A stretch of 64,000 nt of DNA. Origin: Treponema sp. (GTDB lineage Bacteria > Spirochaetota > Spirochaetia > Treponematales > Breznakiellaceae). A program made the position numbers and the translations under genes. The DNA is taken from assembly GCA_009780855.1 (NCBI GenBank), contig WQZG01000010.1, positions 1-64,000 on the forward strand. Reading direction: 5' to 3'. Shown piece after piece: positions 34,777-44,188 of this stretch (positions within the stretch are counted from its first letter, which is position 1; the number at the start of each line of letters is the position of its first letter). The notes below the pieces were generated by a model that saw nothing but the letters and a program-made list of their open reading frames with translations, was not told the DNA's origin and did no database searches.

Positions 34777-35853
34777 TTACCCCAGCAGCTTAATCAATGC
34801 ATTTACATAATCCAGCCTGTCCTGGTTAAGAACCGATCTGCAAAAAGGAGTGTTTTCGATTTTTTCGACATCATACCAGCCGCGGCTGATGAATTTCATT
34901 CCGTGTCCTTCTATAAACCAGTAAACCAGCGATATGTTTTCGCTGTCCAGCTCTATCGCGTTGATTCCTTTTTTACCGATGGCGCAGCCGGAATTGAACA
35001 AACATGGGACAGGCATTTCATCGCCGTAAAGGCTCTGACGCAATACGTCCCTGCGTTCGGAACGTTTGAGTTTGCCCAGTTCCTGGCGCAGATGGCTTAC
35101 TTCGCCGGCTATGTGCTCCTGTTCAGGTTCGGACGCGCCGGGGTAATCCCTGCAGCGGTTCATGATTTCGTATTTTATAAAATCAAAACGGCCGAGGGAT
35201 TCGAAAAGGGCCCTGTGCGTATGGCCGATTATGGAAATGCAGTCATGCTCCATTGAATATTTATAAGCGAATTTTTCTACATGGAAACGCCTGTAGGGGC
35301 TGCGCGCCGATGAAATATTCCTTATGCCGAACGGTCTGAAAAAATAACGCAGGCTAAGGCGGATCAGGTTGTTGTAATCGGTATAAACCCTGGAAGCCTG
35401 ATGCCCATGGTAAATAAAGGCGGGAATAAATCCCGTGTCAATTCTTATCGCTTCGTAAAGTTTATACGGATAATTCTTTTCGAAAATTAAATCATCGTCA
35501 TGGTTGCCAAGAGTTTTGTAAAGCCGCCCCTCCGCGGCAAAGAGATCGAAGATGCGGTACATATCCGCCCATTCTGTCCGTATTTTTTTATACGAATATT
35601 TTGCCAGCTCTTCGATATCGCCGTTAAGAATCAATGTCCAGCCGTTTTTAAAATAATAATTTTCAAGTATTGAAGTCAGAATTTCCCTGTTGGGCGCAAG
35701 GTCATCCCTTCTGCCATAACCCATGTGGAAATCGCTCATGATAAGGATTTTACCTTCCAGTTTGATTTCCGCTACGGTTCTGGGATTAAAGTGAGGATTC
35801 TGAATTTCGGTAAAAAACGAAGGGGCCGCAGTACCTGCTGAATCATGCATCAT
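34777..35853 (-). CDS. Calcineurin-type metallophosphoesterase
   Basis: 358 residues with the five blocks of the family: SDFHMGYG (DxH), LILNGDIEE (GD), LGNHDDDLI (GNHD), a His region (IYHGHQASRVYTDYN) and IIGHTHRALFE (GHxH). Two metal ions are expected in the active site. No signal or membrane segment is seen. Substrate unknown. It lies 42 bp downstream of the Gfo/Idh/MocA gene on the same strand. Confidence 0.88.
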   Translation of the reverse strand: MMHDSAGTAAPSFFTEIQNPHFNPRTVAEIKLEGKILIMSDFHMGYGRRDDLAPNREILTSILENYYFKNGWTLILNGDIEELAKYSYKKIRTEWADMYRIFDLFAAEGRLYKTLGNHDDDLIFEKNYPYKLYEAIRIDTGFIPAFIYHGHQASRVYTDYNNLIRLSLRYFFRPFGIRNISSARSPYRRFHVEKFAYKYSMEHDCISIIGHTHRALFESLGRFDFIKYEIMNRCRDYPGASEPEQEHIAGEVSHLRQELGKLKRSERRDVLRQSLYGDEMPVPCLFNSGCAIGKKGINAIELDSENISLVYWFIEGHGMKFISRGWYDVEKIENTPFCRSVLNQDRLDYVNALIKLLG

Positions 35854-35895
35854 CGGCTTTATCTGTCCTGCGTCCTGCGGCTCTTGCTTCGTTTT

Positions 35896-37062
35896 TTAGT
35901 AACTTCCTGATGTATCAAAAACTTTCCCCTGGCCCGCTGTTTTGGCTTTGCTTGCGGCCCGGCGTTTATTGAGTTCGGAAAGGAAAAGTTCCTCGTCTAT
36001 GGGCAGGCTGATTGTTTTGTCCAGCCAGCTTGAAAGATGCATTGAATTGGAAAGGGTAAGCCCGTAGATACCTTCCCTGCCCTCGGCAATAAGAGGTGTG
36101 CCGCGCAGAATTTTGCCGGCAAAAGCCTTTAACACGCCGTTGTGCTGCTCGTTTTGGCCGTCAGTTTCAACATCAATTGTGCCCTGCTCGGGGGGCCGCT
36201 TAAAGCCTTCCTTGCAGGTCTTTGTCCATTCCCTCTCGCTGACTTCCAGTTTTGTTAATTTTAGCGACTTGGTGCCTTCGGTAACCAGTTTGCCCATTTC
36301 CATTGTTACTTCAAAACGGTTGGTTCCGGGGGCATCACCGGTTGTGGTAATAAAAGTACCGGTCGCGCCGTTGGGGTATTCCAGATATGCGGTTACATCG
36401 TCTTCCACTTCAATATTATGCCATTTCCCGTTATGGCAGAAGGCGCGCACCTTACTTGGCATTCCGCAGATCCACTGGAGCAAGTCCAGGTTATGCGGGC
36501 ACTGGTTGAGCAGGACGCCGCCGCCCTCCCCGTCCCAGGTCGCTCTCCAGTCGCCGGAATCGTAGTAAGCCTGGGTCCGGTACCAGTCGGTGATTATCCA
36601 GCTTACCCTCTTGATCGCGCCGAGGCTGCCGCCCTGTACAAGCTCGTGCATTTTGCGGAAAACGCAATTGGTCCGCTGGTTGAACATCATTCCAAAGACC
36701 AGGTTTTTATGGGCCGCCGCGAATTCGTTCATTTCGCGGGCCTGTTTGGTATAAACTCCGGCCGGTTTTTCGCACATAACATGGAGGTTATTCTTCATGG
36801 CTTCCATGCCAAGAACAGGATGTTGGTAATGGGGAATTGCCAGGAGTACGGCGTCCACTTTCCCGCTTCTGATTAACTCAATTCCATCTTTATAAACCGG
36901 AAACCCGGCGGGTAAAAATTCCTCTCCCCACTTTCTGCGTGTTTCGCTCCGGTCGGCAACAGCCGTAAGTTCCATATCCGGTACATTGCCGGCCATAAGT
37001 GATTTAATATGGGTTGAACCCATGTTTCCCATGCCAATAACGCCCATTCTGACTTTATTCAT
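35896..37062 (-). CDS. Gfo/Idh/MocA-family oxidoreductase
   Basis: 388 residues. The N-terminal Rossmann fold opens RMGVIGMGNMGSTHIKSLM. MCEKPAGVYTKQAREM is the E-K-P motif that follows the nucleotide site. The barrel domain includes DWRATWDGEGGGVLLNQCPH, NLDLLQWICGM, with the likely catalytic His in NQCPHNLD. These enzymes oxidise or reduce sugars and polyols with NAD(P). It is divergent from the mannitol-dehydrogenase family gene across a 126-bp gap, so the two may act in one sugar pathway. Confidence 0.9.
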   Translation of the reverse strand: MNKVRMGVIGMGNMGSTHIKSLMAGNVPDMELTAVADRSETRRKWGEEFLPAGFPVYKDGIELIRSGKVDAVLLAIPHYQHPVLGMEAMKNNLHVMCEKPAGVYTKQAREMNEFAAAHKNLVFGMMFNQRTNCVFRKMHELVQGGSLGAIKRVSWIITDWYRTQAYYDSGDWRATWDGEGGGVLLNQCPHNLDLLQWICGMPSKVRAFCHNGKWHNIEVEDDVTAYLEYPNGATGTFITTTGDAPGTNRFEVTMEMGKLVTEGTKSLKLTKLEVSEREWTKTCKEGFKRPPEQGTIDVETDGQNEQHNGVLKAFAGKILRGTPLIAEGREGIYGLTLSNSMHLSSWLDKTISLPIDEELFLSELNKRRAASKAKTAGQGKVFDTSGSY

Positions 37063-37188
37063 CCTGTCCTTCCTTATAATAAAATTTTATTATCTTACTT
37101 TAAATGAACTTGCCAAAAGTATATCAAATTTATTTTCTTTGTGTTAGACTATTTAAAATAATCCGCAATAAAAAAACAGAGGTATATT

Positions 37189-38793
37189 ATGCGTTTAACC
37201 AATCAGGAAATAAAAAACAGGGCCCAGTGGGAAAAGGCCGGCATCGGGGTCCCGCAATTTGACCGGGAAGCAATGATTGCAGCAACAGAAAAAACTCCGG
37301 AATGGGTGCATTTTGGCGCCGGCAATATCTTCCGCGCTTTCCCAGCGGCATTGGCCCAGAACCTTCTGGAAAAAGGTCTTATAAAGACCGGCATTGTGGT
37401 TGCGGAAGGATACGACGGGGAAATTATCGATAAGTGCTTTGCGCCTTTTGACAATTTATGTGTAATGGTTACATTAAAATCAGACGGAACTACCGATAAA
37501 AAAGTTATAGCATCCATTGCGTCCGCTTACAGAATTGACAGGGAAATTTCTGCCCTGACTGGAATTTTTACCAATCCCTCGCTTAAAATGGCCAGTTTTA
37601 CAATTACAGAAAAAGGCTACGGCCTTGTCGGCAAAGACGGCGCGCTGCTCTCCGATATTGCCGCAGACATGAAGGCCGGCCCAAAAGCACCGGTAAGCTA
37701 CCTTGGAAAAATCGCGGCGCTGTGCCTCCAGCGTTTTGTTCACGGCAGCCTGCCCCTGACCATGGTCAGCATGGACAACTGCTCCCATAACGGAGACAAG
37801 CTCTTTGACGCGATGGACGCTTTCGCAAAGGCCTGGGTAGATAACGGCCTTGCTGACAAAGGCTTCCTGGCTTATGTCAGGGATAAAAATAAACTCTCCT
37901 TTCCCTGGACCATGATCGACAAGATTACTCCGCGGCCGGATGACAGCGTAAGGGATATGCTTGCCGCCGCCGGAATGCAGGATGTACAGGGCATTGTGAC
38001 TGCAAAGAACACCTATGTTGCGCCTTTTGTAAATGCAGAAGAAGCCCAATACCTGGTAGTGGAAGATGTTTTCCCCAACGGCAAACTTCCCCTGGAAAAA
38101 GCCGGGGTCCTGTTTACGCAGAGGGAAGTCGTGGACAAGGTCGAAAAAATGAAGGTCTGCACCTGCCTCAATCCTCTCCATACAGCGCTGGCTGTTTTTG
38201 GCTGTCTTCTCGGCTACACAAGGATCAGCGAAGAATTAAAGAACCCCGGCCTTGTCAAATTAATTGAAGGCATAGGTTATAAGGAAGGTCTGCCTGTTGT
38301 GGTAGACCCCGGAATTCTTTCCCCGGAAAAATTTATCAATGAAGTAATAAAAATCCGTTTTCCCAATCCCTTTATGCCCGATACTCCGCAGCGCATCGCG
38401 ACAGACACTTCGCAAAAAATTCCTGTACGCTACGGCGAGACGATCAAGGCCTATCTTGCCAGTAAAACGCTTAACGTTAATGACCTCAAACTTATCCCCC
38501 TGGTAATGGCCGCCTGGATAAGGTACCTGATGGGCATCGATGACAGCGGCAATGCTTTTACGCCGAGCCCGGATCCCAGGCTGGCAGATCTGGCGCCGAT
38601 TGTATCCGGTATAAAGTTGGGACAAAAAGGACCCTTCGCCAAAATCCTTGAGCCTATACTCAAAGACGAAAAAATCTTTGGTGTGGATCTTTACAAAGCA
38701 GGCCTTGCGGAGAAAGTCCTTGGTCTTTTTGAAGAACTCATTGCAGGCAAGGGCGCGGTTGCTTCAGTATTAAAAAAATATACCGGGGTGTAA
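37189..38793 (+). CDS. Mannitol dehydrogenase / hexuronate reductase family protein
   Basis: 534 residues. WVHFGAGNIFRAFPAALAQN is the dinucleotide-binding start of the polyol-specific long-chain dehydrogenases. KVCTCLNPLHTALAVFGCLL carries the catalytic Asn and His that follow the catalytic Lys. The length resembles UxuB-like fructuronate or tagaturonate reductases and long mannitol dehydrogenases. Specificity cannot be told. The divergent Gfo/Idh/MocA gene points to sugar acid or polyol use. Confidence 0.85.
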   Translation: MRLTNQEIKNRAQWEKAGIGVPQFDREAMIAATEKTPEWVHFGAGNIFRAFPAALAQNLLEKGLIKTGIVVAEGYDGEIIDKCFAPFDNLCVMVTLKSDGTTDKKVIASIASAYRIDREISALTGIFTNPSLKMASFTITEKGYGLVGKDGALLSDIAADMKAGPKAPVSYLGKIAALCLQRFVHGSLPLTMVSMDNCSHNGDKLFDAMDAFAKAWVDNGLADKGFLAYVRDKNKLSFPWTMIDKITPRPDDSVRDMLAAAGMQDVQGIVTAKNTYVAPFVNAEEAQYLVVEDVFPNGKLPLEKAGVLFTQREVVDKVEKMKVCTCLNPLHTALAVFGCLLGYTRISEELKNPGLVKLIEGIGYKEGLPVVVDPGILSPEKFINEVIKIRFPNPFMPDTPQRIATDTSQKIPVRYGETIKAYLASKTLNVNDLKLIPLVMAAWIRYLMGIDDSGNAFTPSPDPRLADLAPIVSGIKLGQKGPFAKILEPILKDEKIFGVDLYKAGLAEKVLGLFEELIAGKGAVASVLKKYTGV

Positions 38794-38812
38794 AACCGGC
38801 AGCAAAGATAAC

Positions 38813-39715
38813 ATGGAAAAATTCAGAAACGGCGCAGCAGAAAGCATAATTTCCATTGCTGTAAATACCCTGTTGTCCGCGCTCAAGCTTTGGGCAGGTC
38901 TGGCAGCAGGGTCTGTTGCGCTGATTGCGGACGCATGGTATACATTTTCAGAATCAATTACACAGGTAATTACTGCTGTAACAATCAGGGGGCCGGGAGA
39001 AAAAGCTGACAGGGAGCATCACAGCAGGTACAGGCGATGGGAGCAGATAGGATCGATAATAGTCTCGGTATTTATCGCGTTTCTGGCATTTGATTTTGCA
39101 AAAATTTCGGTCGTTGGATTATTGGGAGGAAAGAATGCTGTATTCGGCGCAGCGGCAATAACGGTAACGATCATTTCGATAGTTGTAAAGGAACTGCTGG
39201 CGCAATACGCGTTTTACACTGCAAAACTTACCGGTAATAAAAGTTTTAAAAACACAGGCCTGCGTTACAGGACAGGCGCGCTTACTTCAACGGTTATACT
39301 TGCGGGCATTCTGTTCGCGAAACGGTTCTGGTGGACAGACAGTGTACTGGGCCTGATAATTGCATTGGTCATGGCCTGGACGGCTTTTTTAATACTCAGA
39401 ATGTCCATTTTAAAAATAATGGGCATAAAACCTCCGCAGGAATTAATTGATAATATTACAAAAGAAATAGTAAATTTGTATGAAGATGATTTTCAAATAC
39501 ATCACTGGATTATATATAATTATGATCCGCACAAGGAATTGATAGTGCACATAAAACTCAATCAGGATCTTTCGATTCAGAACAGCCACGAAATAATTAC
39601 AGGAATACAAAAACTGATCCTTGATAAATTCGGCATAATAACCGTAATCCGTGTGGAACCAATGGATTTTAGACAGTCTGTATCAAAGTTCAGCGGCAGC
39701 TCCGGAATAATTTAA
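38813..39715 (+). CDS. CDF-family transporter lacking usual metal ligands
   Basis: 300 residues with about six membrane helices, followed by the cation-diffusion-facilitator C-terminal domain (HHWIIYNYDPHKELIVHIKL). Helix 2 reads ALIADAWYTFSESITQ: the first Asp is present but the usual partner four residues on is Thr. Helix 5 reads LRYRTGALTSTVI where a H-x-x-x-D motif is expected, so both ligands are absent. The usual zinc/iron site is therefore not evident. It may carry a different ion, be regulatory, or be inactive. It lies 19 bp after the previous gene and 9 bp before the helicase gene. Confidence 0.8.
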   Translation: MEKFRNGAAESIISIAVNTLLSALKLWAGLAAGSVALIADAWYTFSESITQVITAVTIRGPGEKADREHHSRYRRWEQIGSIIVSVFIAFLAFDFAKISVVGLLGGKNAVFGAAAITVTIISIVVKELLAQYAFYTAKLTGNKSFKNTGLRYRTGALTSTVILAGILFAKRFWWTDSVLGLIIALVMAWTAFLILRMSILKIMGIKPPQELIDNITKEIVNLYEDDFQIHHWIIYNYDPHKELIVHIKLNQDLSIQNSHEIITGIQKLILDKFGIITVIRVEPMDFRQSVSKFSGSSGII

Positions 39716-39724
39716 CAGAAAACA

Positions 39725-41959
39725 ATGCCCAGATTAAACCTCAAAAACAGCCTTAACGAGCCGCAGTACAATGCTGTAACCAGCCTGGAAGGGCCGGTCC
39801 TGATCATCGCAGGCGCGGGTTCGGGTAAAACACGGGTTATAACCTACCGCATCGCCCACATGCTGGAAAGGGGAATTCCGCAGTCCGCGATCCTTGCACT
39901 GACATTTACAAACAAGGCCGCAAAGGAAATGGAAACCCGCGTAAAGGAACTGACCGGCAAGAAACTTCAAAGTCTTACGGTAAGCACTTTTCACGCATTT
40001 GGGGTAAAAATTTTAAAGGAAGAAATTGAAACACTGGGTTACAGGAAAAATTTTTCCATTTATGATGAGACAGACAAAACCGAGCTTATCAAGGAATGTC
40101 TGCGCGATATTAAGCATACATCGGACGGCGTTGATCTTTACGCGCTGGGCCAATTGTTTTCAAATATAAAAATCGGCAGGTATGAATGGGGCGCTCCGGA
40201 TTTTTCTGACCCATGGTCATCAGGTATTATCGCCGATTATGTATGGGAACCTGTCTACGACGAATATCAGCGCAGTCTAAAAATATACAACGCCCTGGAC
40301 TTTGACGATCTGTTAACAGTTCCCATAGAACTGTTTGAAAAGAATCCGCAGATACTCGAAAAATACCGCAGCCGTTACCGTTATATTATGGTGGACGAAT
40401 TCCAGGACACAAGTTTTATTCAATATAAACTGATGAAACTTTTAGCACAGCAGGATGCGCAGGCCGGAAAAACCGAAATCACCGGTATGGGTAATTCAAA
40501 CATCTGTGTGGTAGGCGATGATGATCAGTCGATTTATTCATGGCGCGGGGCCAACTACGAAAACCTTATACGGTTTGAAAAAGATTTCCCGGGTACAACA
40601 GAAATAAAACTGGAACAGAACTACCGTTCCACCACAACGATCCTTGAGGCGGCCAACGGTGTAATATCCAACAACACAAACCGAAAAGAAAAACATCTGT
40701 GGACAGGCGGCGGAAGCGGCAAACCCATCGAATTGTTTTATCCGGAAAACGAAAGCGAAGAAGCGGCCTTTATCGCCTCCAGGATTAAGGAAATGCGTTT
40801 TACAGAGAACCTTAAATATGATAACTTCGGCGTACTTGTAAGAACCAATTCCCAGATCGACTGTATCGAAGAAGCTTTTTTGGCGGAGAACATTCCCTGC
40901 AAAGTCTCCGGCGGAACAAGTTTTTTTGAACGCAAGGAAATTAAGGATATACTTTCCTATCTGCACGTAATAGCGAATCCCGACGATGATGTAAATTTAA
41001 TGAGGATAATAAACACACCGCGCAGGGGCATAGGAAAAACATCAATCGCAATGCTGTCTGACATTGCCAAAAAAAACCGGTCCAGTTTGTGGGACAGCCT
41101 GTCGCGTTTAAGCCTTGCCAGGGACCACGGCCAGGATAATCTCTTTGGAAAAAACAAGGGAGAAATAGAAAGTTTTAAAGAACTGATAGAAAACCTGCGC
41201 GAAGATATTATTGGGAAAAAAGATCTCTCATTAAGGGTAAACAGCATGGTTGATACCATCAATTACTGGAGCTACCTGGTAAGCGAGTTCAGCAAGGACG
41301 AAAAAAAAGCAAAATGGAAATTCGGTAACATCAATTATTTAATAGAAATGATCCGTACCTGGGAAAACAATCCGGACAACCTTGAGACCGGCCTTTACGC
41401 CTACTTAAACCGGATAAGCCTTTTGACAAGGGCAGACGGCGATGACAACGCTTCGGACCCGTCAGACCCTTTGTCCATGGGCAAAGTAAACCTGATGACA
41501 ATACACGCGAGCAAGGGCCTTGAATTCCCGGTGGTTTTTATCGCAGGCGCAGAGAGCGGGATTATTCCTCACGAGCGAAGTCTCCAGGACGGTGATGCAG
41601 TTGAAGATGACGAAGCGGAAGACGATGCGGCAGACGGTGATAAGGCCGGCAGTAATACAGCCGGTAACAGTGCGGATGCAGATCCCGCCGCGCCGGGCAG
41701 TCCTTATCAGCAGAGACTGGAAGAAGAAAGGCGGCTTTTTTATGTCGCCATTACCAGGGCCAGAGACAAGCTGTACATCACAAGCTGCCGCAGGCGCAAG
41801 CGGATGCAGTCTGTAACCGAACAGCAGCCCTCCCCTTTTTTAACAGAAATCCCGCAGCACCTGATTGAAAATTACGAAACCGGCGAAGCTGATGACGAGG
41901 AAGCAGCCCAGTCCGCGGCGAAAATGTTCTTTGAGAAAATGAAGGAAAAATACAAATAA
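39725..41959 (+). CDS. UvrD/PcrA-type superfamily 1 DNA helicase
   Basis: 744 residues. Motifs I to VI are all visible: IIAGAGSGKTRVITYRIAHM, TFTNKAAKEMETRV, VDEFQDTSF, VGDDDQSIYSWRGANYENL, LEQNYRSTTTIL, MTIHASKGLEFPVVFIAG and RRLFYVAITRARDKLYI. A 3' to 5' helicase of repair or replication. An Asp/Ala-rich stretch of some 45 residues lies between motifs V and VI (VEDDEAEDDAADGDKAG and onward), which is not typical. The C-terminal tail is short. It starts 9 bp after the CDF gene. Confidence 0.92.
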   Translation: MPRLNLKNSLNEPQYNAVTSLEGPVLIIAGAGSGKTRVITYRIAHMLERGIPQSAILALTFTNKAAKEMETRVKELTGKKLQSLTVSTFHAFGVKILKEEIETLGYRKNFSIYDETDKTELIKECLRDIKHTSDGVDLYALGQLFSNIKIGRYEWGAPDFSDPWSSGIIADYVWEPVYDEYQRSLKIYNALDFDDLLTVPIELFEKNPQILEKYRSRYRYIMVDEFQDTSFIQYKLMKLLAQQDAQAGKTEITGMGNSNICVVGDDDQSIYSWRGANYENLIRFEKDFPGTTEIKLEQNYRSTTTILEAANGVISNNTNRKEKHLWTGGGSGKPIELFYPENESEEAAFIASRIKEMRFTENLKYDNFGVLVRTNSQIDCIEEAFLAENIPCKVSGGTSFFERKEIKDILSYLHVIANPDDDVNLMRIINTPRRGIGKTSIAMLSDIAKKNRSSLWDSLSRLSLARDHGQDNLFGKNKGEIESFKELIENLREDIIGKKDLSLRVNSMVDTINYWSYLVSEFSKDEKKAKWKFGNINYLIEMIRTWENNPDNLETGLYAYLNRISLLTRADGDDNASDPSDPLSMGKVNLMTIHASKGLEFPVVFIAGAESGIIPHERSLQDGDAVEDDEAEDDAADGDKAGSNTAGNSADADPAAPGSPYQQRLEEERRLFYVAITRARDKLYITSCRRRKRMQSVTEQQPSPFLTEIPQHLIENYETGEADDEEAAQSAAKMFFEKMKEKYK

Positions 41960-41977
41960 AGTTTAGCCGGTTATGGG

Positions 41978-43003
41978 TCACCCCGCTTCTCCGGTTGATC
42001 CCCGCCTGATAAATTCCAGGCCCAGCTTTACCGAGACAGGCGAGCTGATAATTTTTTCCACGCGCGCGTTAATAATTTCTGCACTGAGATAACCAATGGT
42101 CTTAAAATCTATGCGCGCGGTGGTTAGCGGAGGCTGGGCCGCTGCCGCCTGTGCTATATCATAATAACCCATGACCATAACGTCATCCGGAATTTTTGCG
42201 CCGAGAGTTTTTAACCGTTCCATAAAGCCAAGCGCGATCTGATCGTTGTGGCAGATTACAGCGTCAAAATCTACTTTGCCGTATATTTCGTTGGCTATGT
42301 AATAACCGCCGTCAAAACGCGTGTTATTGGCGAAAAATATCTGCTCTTTGCCTGCCAGTCCGCATTCCTGCAGCCCTTTGACATATCCGGCAACCCTCGC
42401 GTACCTGTAAACATCCTCATCATCTTTTTTAACGCTGTAAATAAAAATTATTTTTTTCCTGCCAAGACCCGCAAGGTATTTGACGTACTGTATGTACATA
42501 CCGTAACTGTCGAACGTAATGTTATCATAGGGAAAATCAGAAAAATCCGGATAAAATTTTGTTGACTCATTGAAAGCGAACACTTCGCCTATCTGCACGA
42601 TATTGTCCGTGATCCTGGCTATCCGATCAAAGATCTTTTTGGGGGTCGAGGCTATAATTATTACCCCGTCCAGGTGTCCGTAATTGTTTATCATTTCATC
42701 TTCGTTCATTTTATCGATCTCGGGGGCGGTGCTGTGGAAGCATTTATAATAAGATAATTCGTGGAACCTGTTGGCCGCGTACTGGATTATGTCCGCGAAA
42801 AACGGCTCTTCCATCTGCTCGTGGTAACTGCCGACCAATATACCGTACTTTTTGGTTTTTATTTTTATGCCGTTCTGGATTGCCAGCGAAATGATCTGCT
42901 GCTTTAATTCGTCGCTTATGGAACGCGTATCGCTGCGGCCCAATACCCGCGAAACCGTTGAAATTGAGGTATTCAGGATTTTGGCGATTTCTTTCTGCTT
43001 CAT
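41978..43003 (-). CDS. LacI-family transcriptional regulator of the glycan locus
   Basis: 341 residues. The N-terminal helix-turn-helix is QKEIAKILNTSISTVSRVLG; the sugar-binding core has typical features (RKKIIFIYSVKKDD, YDIAQAAAAQPPLTTARID). The start MKQKEIAKIL follows GGAGGG and is preferred to an upstream reading. Its own promoter is a perfect TTGACA-17-TATAAT (43041-43069 on the minus strand), and a TTTGGGTAAAGT site lies in its leader. The same site recurs beside the permease and solute-binding protein promoters, so it probably controls all three. Confidence 0.9.
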   Translation of the reverse strand: MKQKEIAKILNTSISTVSRVLGRSDTRSISDELKQQIISLAIQNGIKIKTKKYGILVGSYHEQMEEPFFADIIQYAANRFHELSYYKCFHSTAPEIDKMNEDEMINNYGHLDGVIIIASTPKKIFDRIARITDNIVQIGEVFAFNESTKFYPDFSDFPYDNITFDSYGMYIQYVKYLAGLGRKKIIFIYSVKKDDEDVYRYARVAGYVKGLQECGLAGKEQIFFANNTRFDGGYYIANEIYGKVDFDAVICHNDQIALGFMERLKTLGAKIPDDVMVMGYYDIAQAAAAQPPLTTARIDFKTIGYLSAEIINARVEKIISSPVSVKLGLEFIRRGSTGEAG

Positions 43004-43016
43004 TATCCCTCCAAAA

Positions 43017-43028
43017 TTTGGGTAAAGT
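43017..43028. promoter_or_regulatory. LacI operator candidate O1 (lacI leader)
   Basis: TTTGGGTAAAGT on the plus strand, between the lacI promoter and its ribosome site. It matches the copy at 45086 over 12 of 12 bases. Expected to be autoregulatory. Confidence 0.65.
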
Positions 43029-43040
43029 ATTAATAATTTC

Positions 43041-43069
43041 ATTATATTTGTGCATTATTATTATGTCAA
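43041..43069 (-). promoter_or_regulatory. lacI promoter
   Basis: On the minus strand: TTGACA (43064-43069), 17-bp spacer, TATAAT (43041-43046). A perfect sigma-70 consensus, about 38 bp upstream of the lacI start. Confidence 0.8.
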
Positions 43070-43103
43070 TAGACTTTTTTATTGTAAATTCCTAATATTT
43101 TCG

Positions 43104-43132
43104 TTGACATATTGTTTTTCAGGTATTATTAT
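43104..43132 (+). promoter_or_regulatory. Permease operon promoter
   Basis: TTGACA (43104-43109), 17-bp spacer, TATTAT (43127-43132). The hexamers and spacing are identical to those of the promoter at 45162. Divergent from the lacI promoter; an operator follows at 43139. Confidence 0.8.
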
Positions 43133-43138
43133 TTGGAA

Positions 43139-43150
43139 AATATACCCAAA
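43139..43150. promoter_or_regulatory. LacI operator candidate O2
   Basis: AATATACCCAAA, the inverse of TTTGGGTATATT, placed at about +1 to +15 of the permease promoter, a position where a repressor would block transcription. It is in inverted orientation to O1, 122 bp away. Confidence 0.6.
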
Positions 43151-43176
43151 AATAAAACATAAAACCGGAGTTGAAA

Positions 43177-44106
43177 ATGGTATTATCAAATAAATCTTCT
43201 GTTGAAAAATTTTTGCAGTATATGAAGAACAGCTATGTTTTGTATCTGTTCCTGCTGCCGGCTGTAGCATATATTTTCATTTTTAATTACATACCAATGT
43301 ACGGGGTGCAGATTGCCTTTAAAAATTTTAAAGCCGCACGGGGGATATGGGGCAGTCCGTGGGTCGGGCTGGTAAATTTCCAGAAATTTCTTTCTTCGCC
43401 TGATATATGGAATATTTTGGGGAACACTGTAGGTATAAGCCTGTACTCCCTTATTGTTGGTTTTCCGGTTCCGATAATTCTGGCGCTGATGCTCAACTAC
43501 ATAAGGCCGCTTTCGCTCAAGAAAACAATTCAGACTGTATCGTATGCGCCCTTTTTTATATCAACTGTTGTAATCGCCGGCCTGCTATATCTGTTGTTAT
43601 CACCAAATGCCGGTGTGTTAAATTCCTTCAGAAAATCATTCGGATTGGACTCTGTATTTTTTTTGGCACAGCCAAATTTATTTAAAACTATTTATGTTCT
43701 GGCAAATGTATGGCAGAACGCCGGATGGGGATCCATAATTTATATCGCCGCCCTTTCCGGTGTGAGCCAGGAATTGCACGAGGCCGCTATTTCTGACGGC
43801 GCTACAAAACTGCAGAGAATTTGGCATATCGACCTTCCTTCAATTCAACCAACAATAATAATTCTTTTAATATTGAGAATTGGCCAGATAATGAATGTCG
43901 GTTTTGAAATGACTTACCTGCTGCAGAACCCCATGAACATCAACAGCTCTGAAGTTATTGCTACTTATGTTTATAAAGTAGGCCTGCTCAACATACAGTA
44001 CGGGTATGCTGCCGCAGTCGGCCTGTTTAATAATGTTATCAATTTGGCGTTTCTTGTTTTTGCAAACAGGATTGCAAAAAAAGTCACCGAATCAAGTCTT
44101 TGGTAA
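43177..44106 (+). CDS. ABC sugar permease, LplB type
   Basis: 309 residues. Six membrane helices start near KNSYVLYLFLLPAVAYIFIF. The permease loop contacting the ATPase is HEAAISDGATKLQRIWHIDLP. The start at ATG 43177, 7 bp after GGAG, is preferred to a TTG two codons upstream. LplB-type permeases import oligosaccharides. It is followed by a perfect hairpin and the second permease. No ATPase gene lies nearby, as is often seen when a shared MsmX-like ATPase is used. Confidence 0.92.
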   Translation: MVLSNKSSVEKFLQYMKNSYVLYLFLLPAVAYIFIFNYIPMYGVQIAFKNFKAARGIWGSPWVGLVNFQKFLSSPDIWNILGNTVGISLYSLIVGFPVPIILALMLNYIRPLSLKKTIQTVSYAPFFISTVVIAGLLYLLLSPNAGVLNSFRKSFGLDSVFFLAQPNLFKTIYVLANVWQNAGWGSIIYIAALSGVSQELHEAAISDGATKLQRIWHIDLPSIQPTIIILLILRIGQIMNVGFEMTYLLQNPMNINSSEVIATYVYKVGLLNIQYGYAAAVGLFNNVINLAFLVFANRIAKKVTESSLW

Positions 44107-44115
44107 TTCAAGGTA

Positions 44116-44149
44116 GTCTGTACATAATGTGTCTACATTATGTACAGAC
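44116..44149 (+). promoter_or_regulatory. Perfect 14-bp hairpin between the two permease genes
   Basis: GTCTGTACATAATG and CATTATGTACAGAC form a perfect 14-bp stem with the loop TGTCTA, 9 bp after the first permease stop. No T-run follows, so a terminator is unlikely. It may protect or set the relative level of the mRNA, or be a small mobile scar. Confidence 0.8.
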
Positions 44150-44188
44150 ATTGATTAAAAGGTACAGCCCGGGAAATATGGAGATAAA

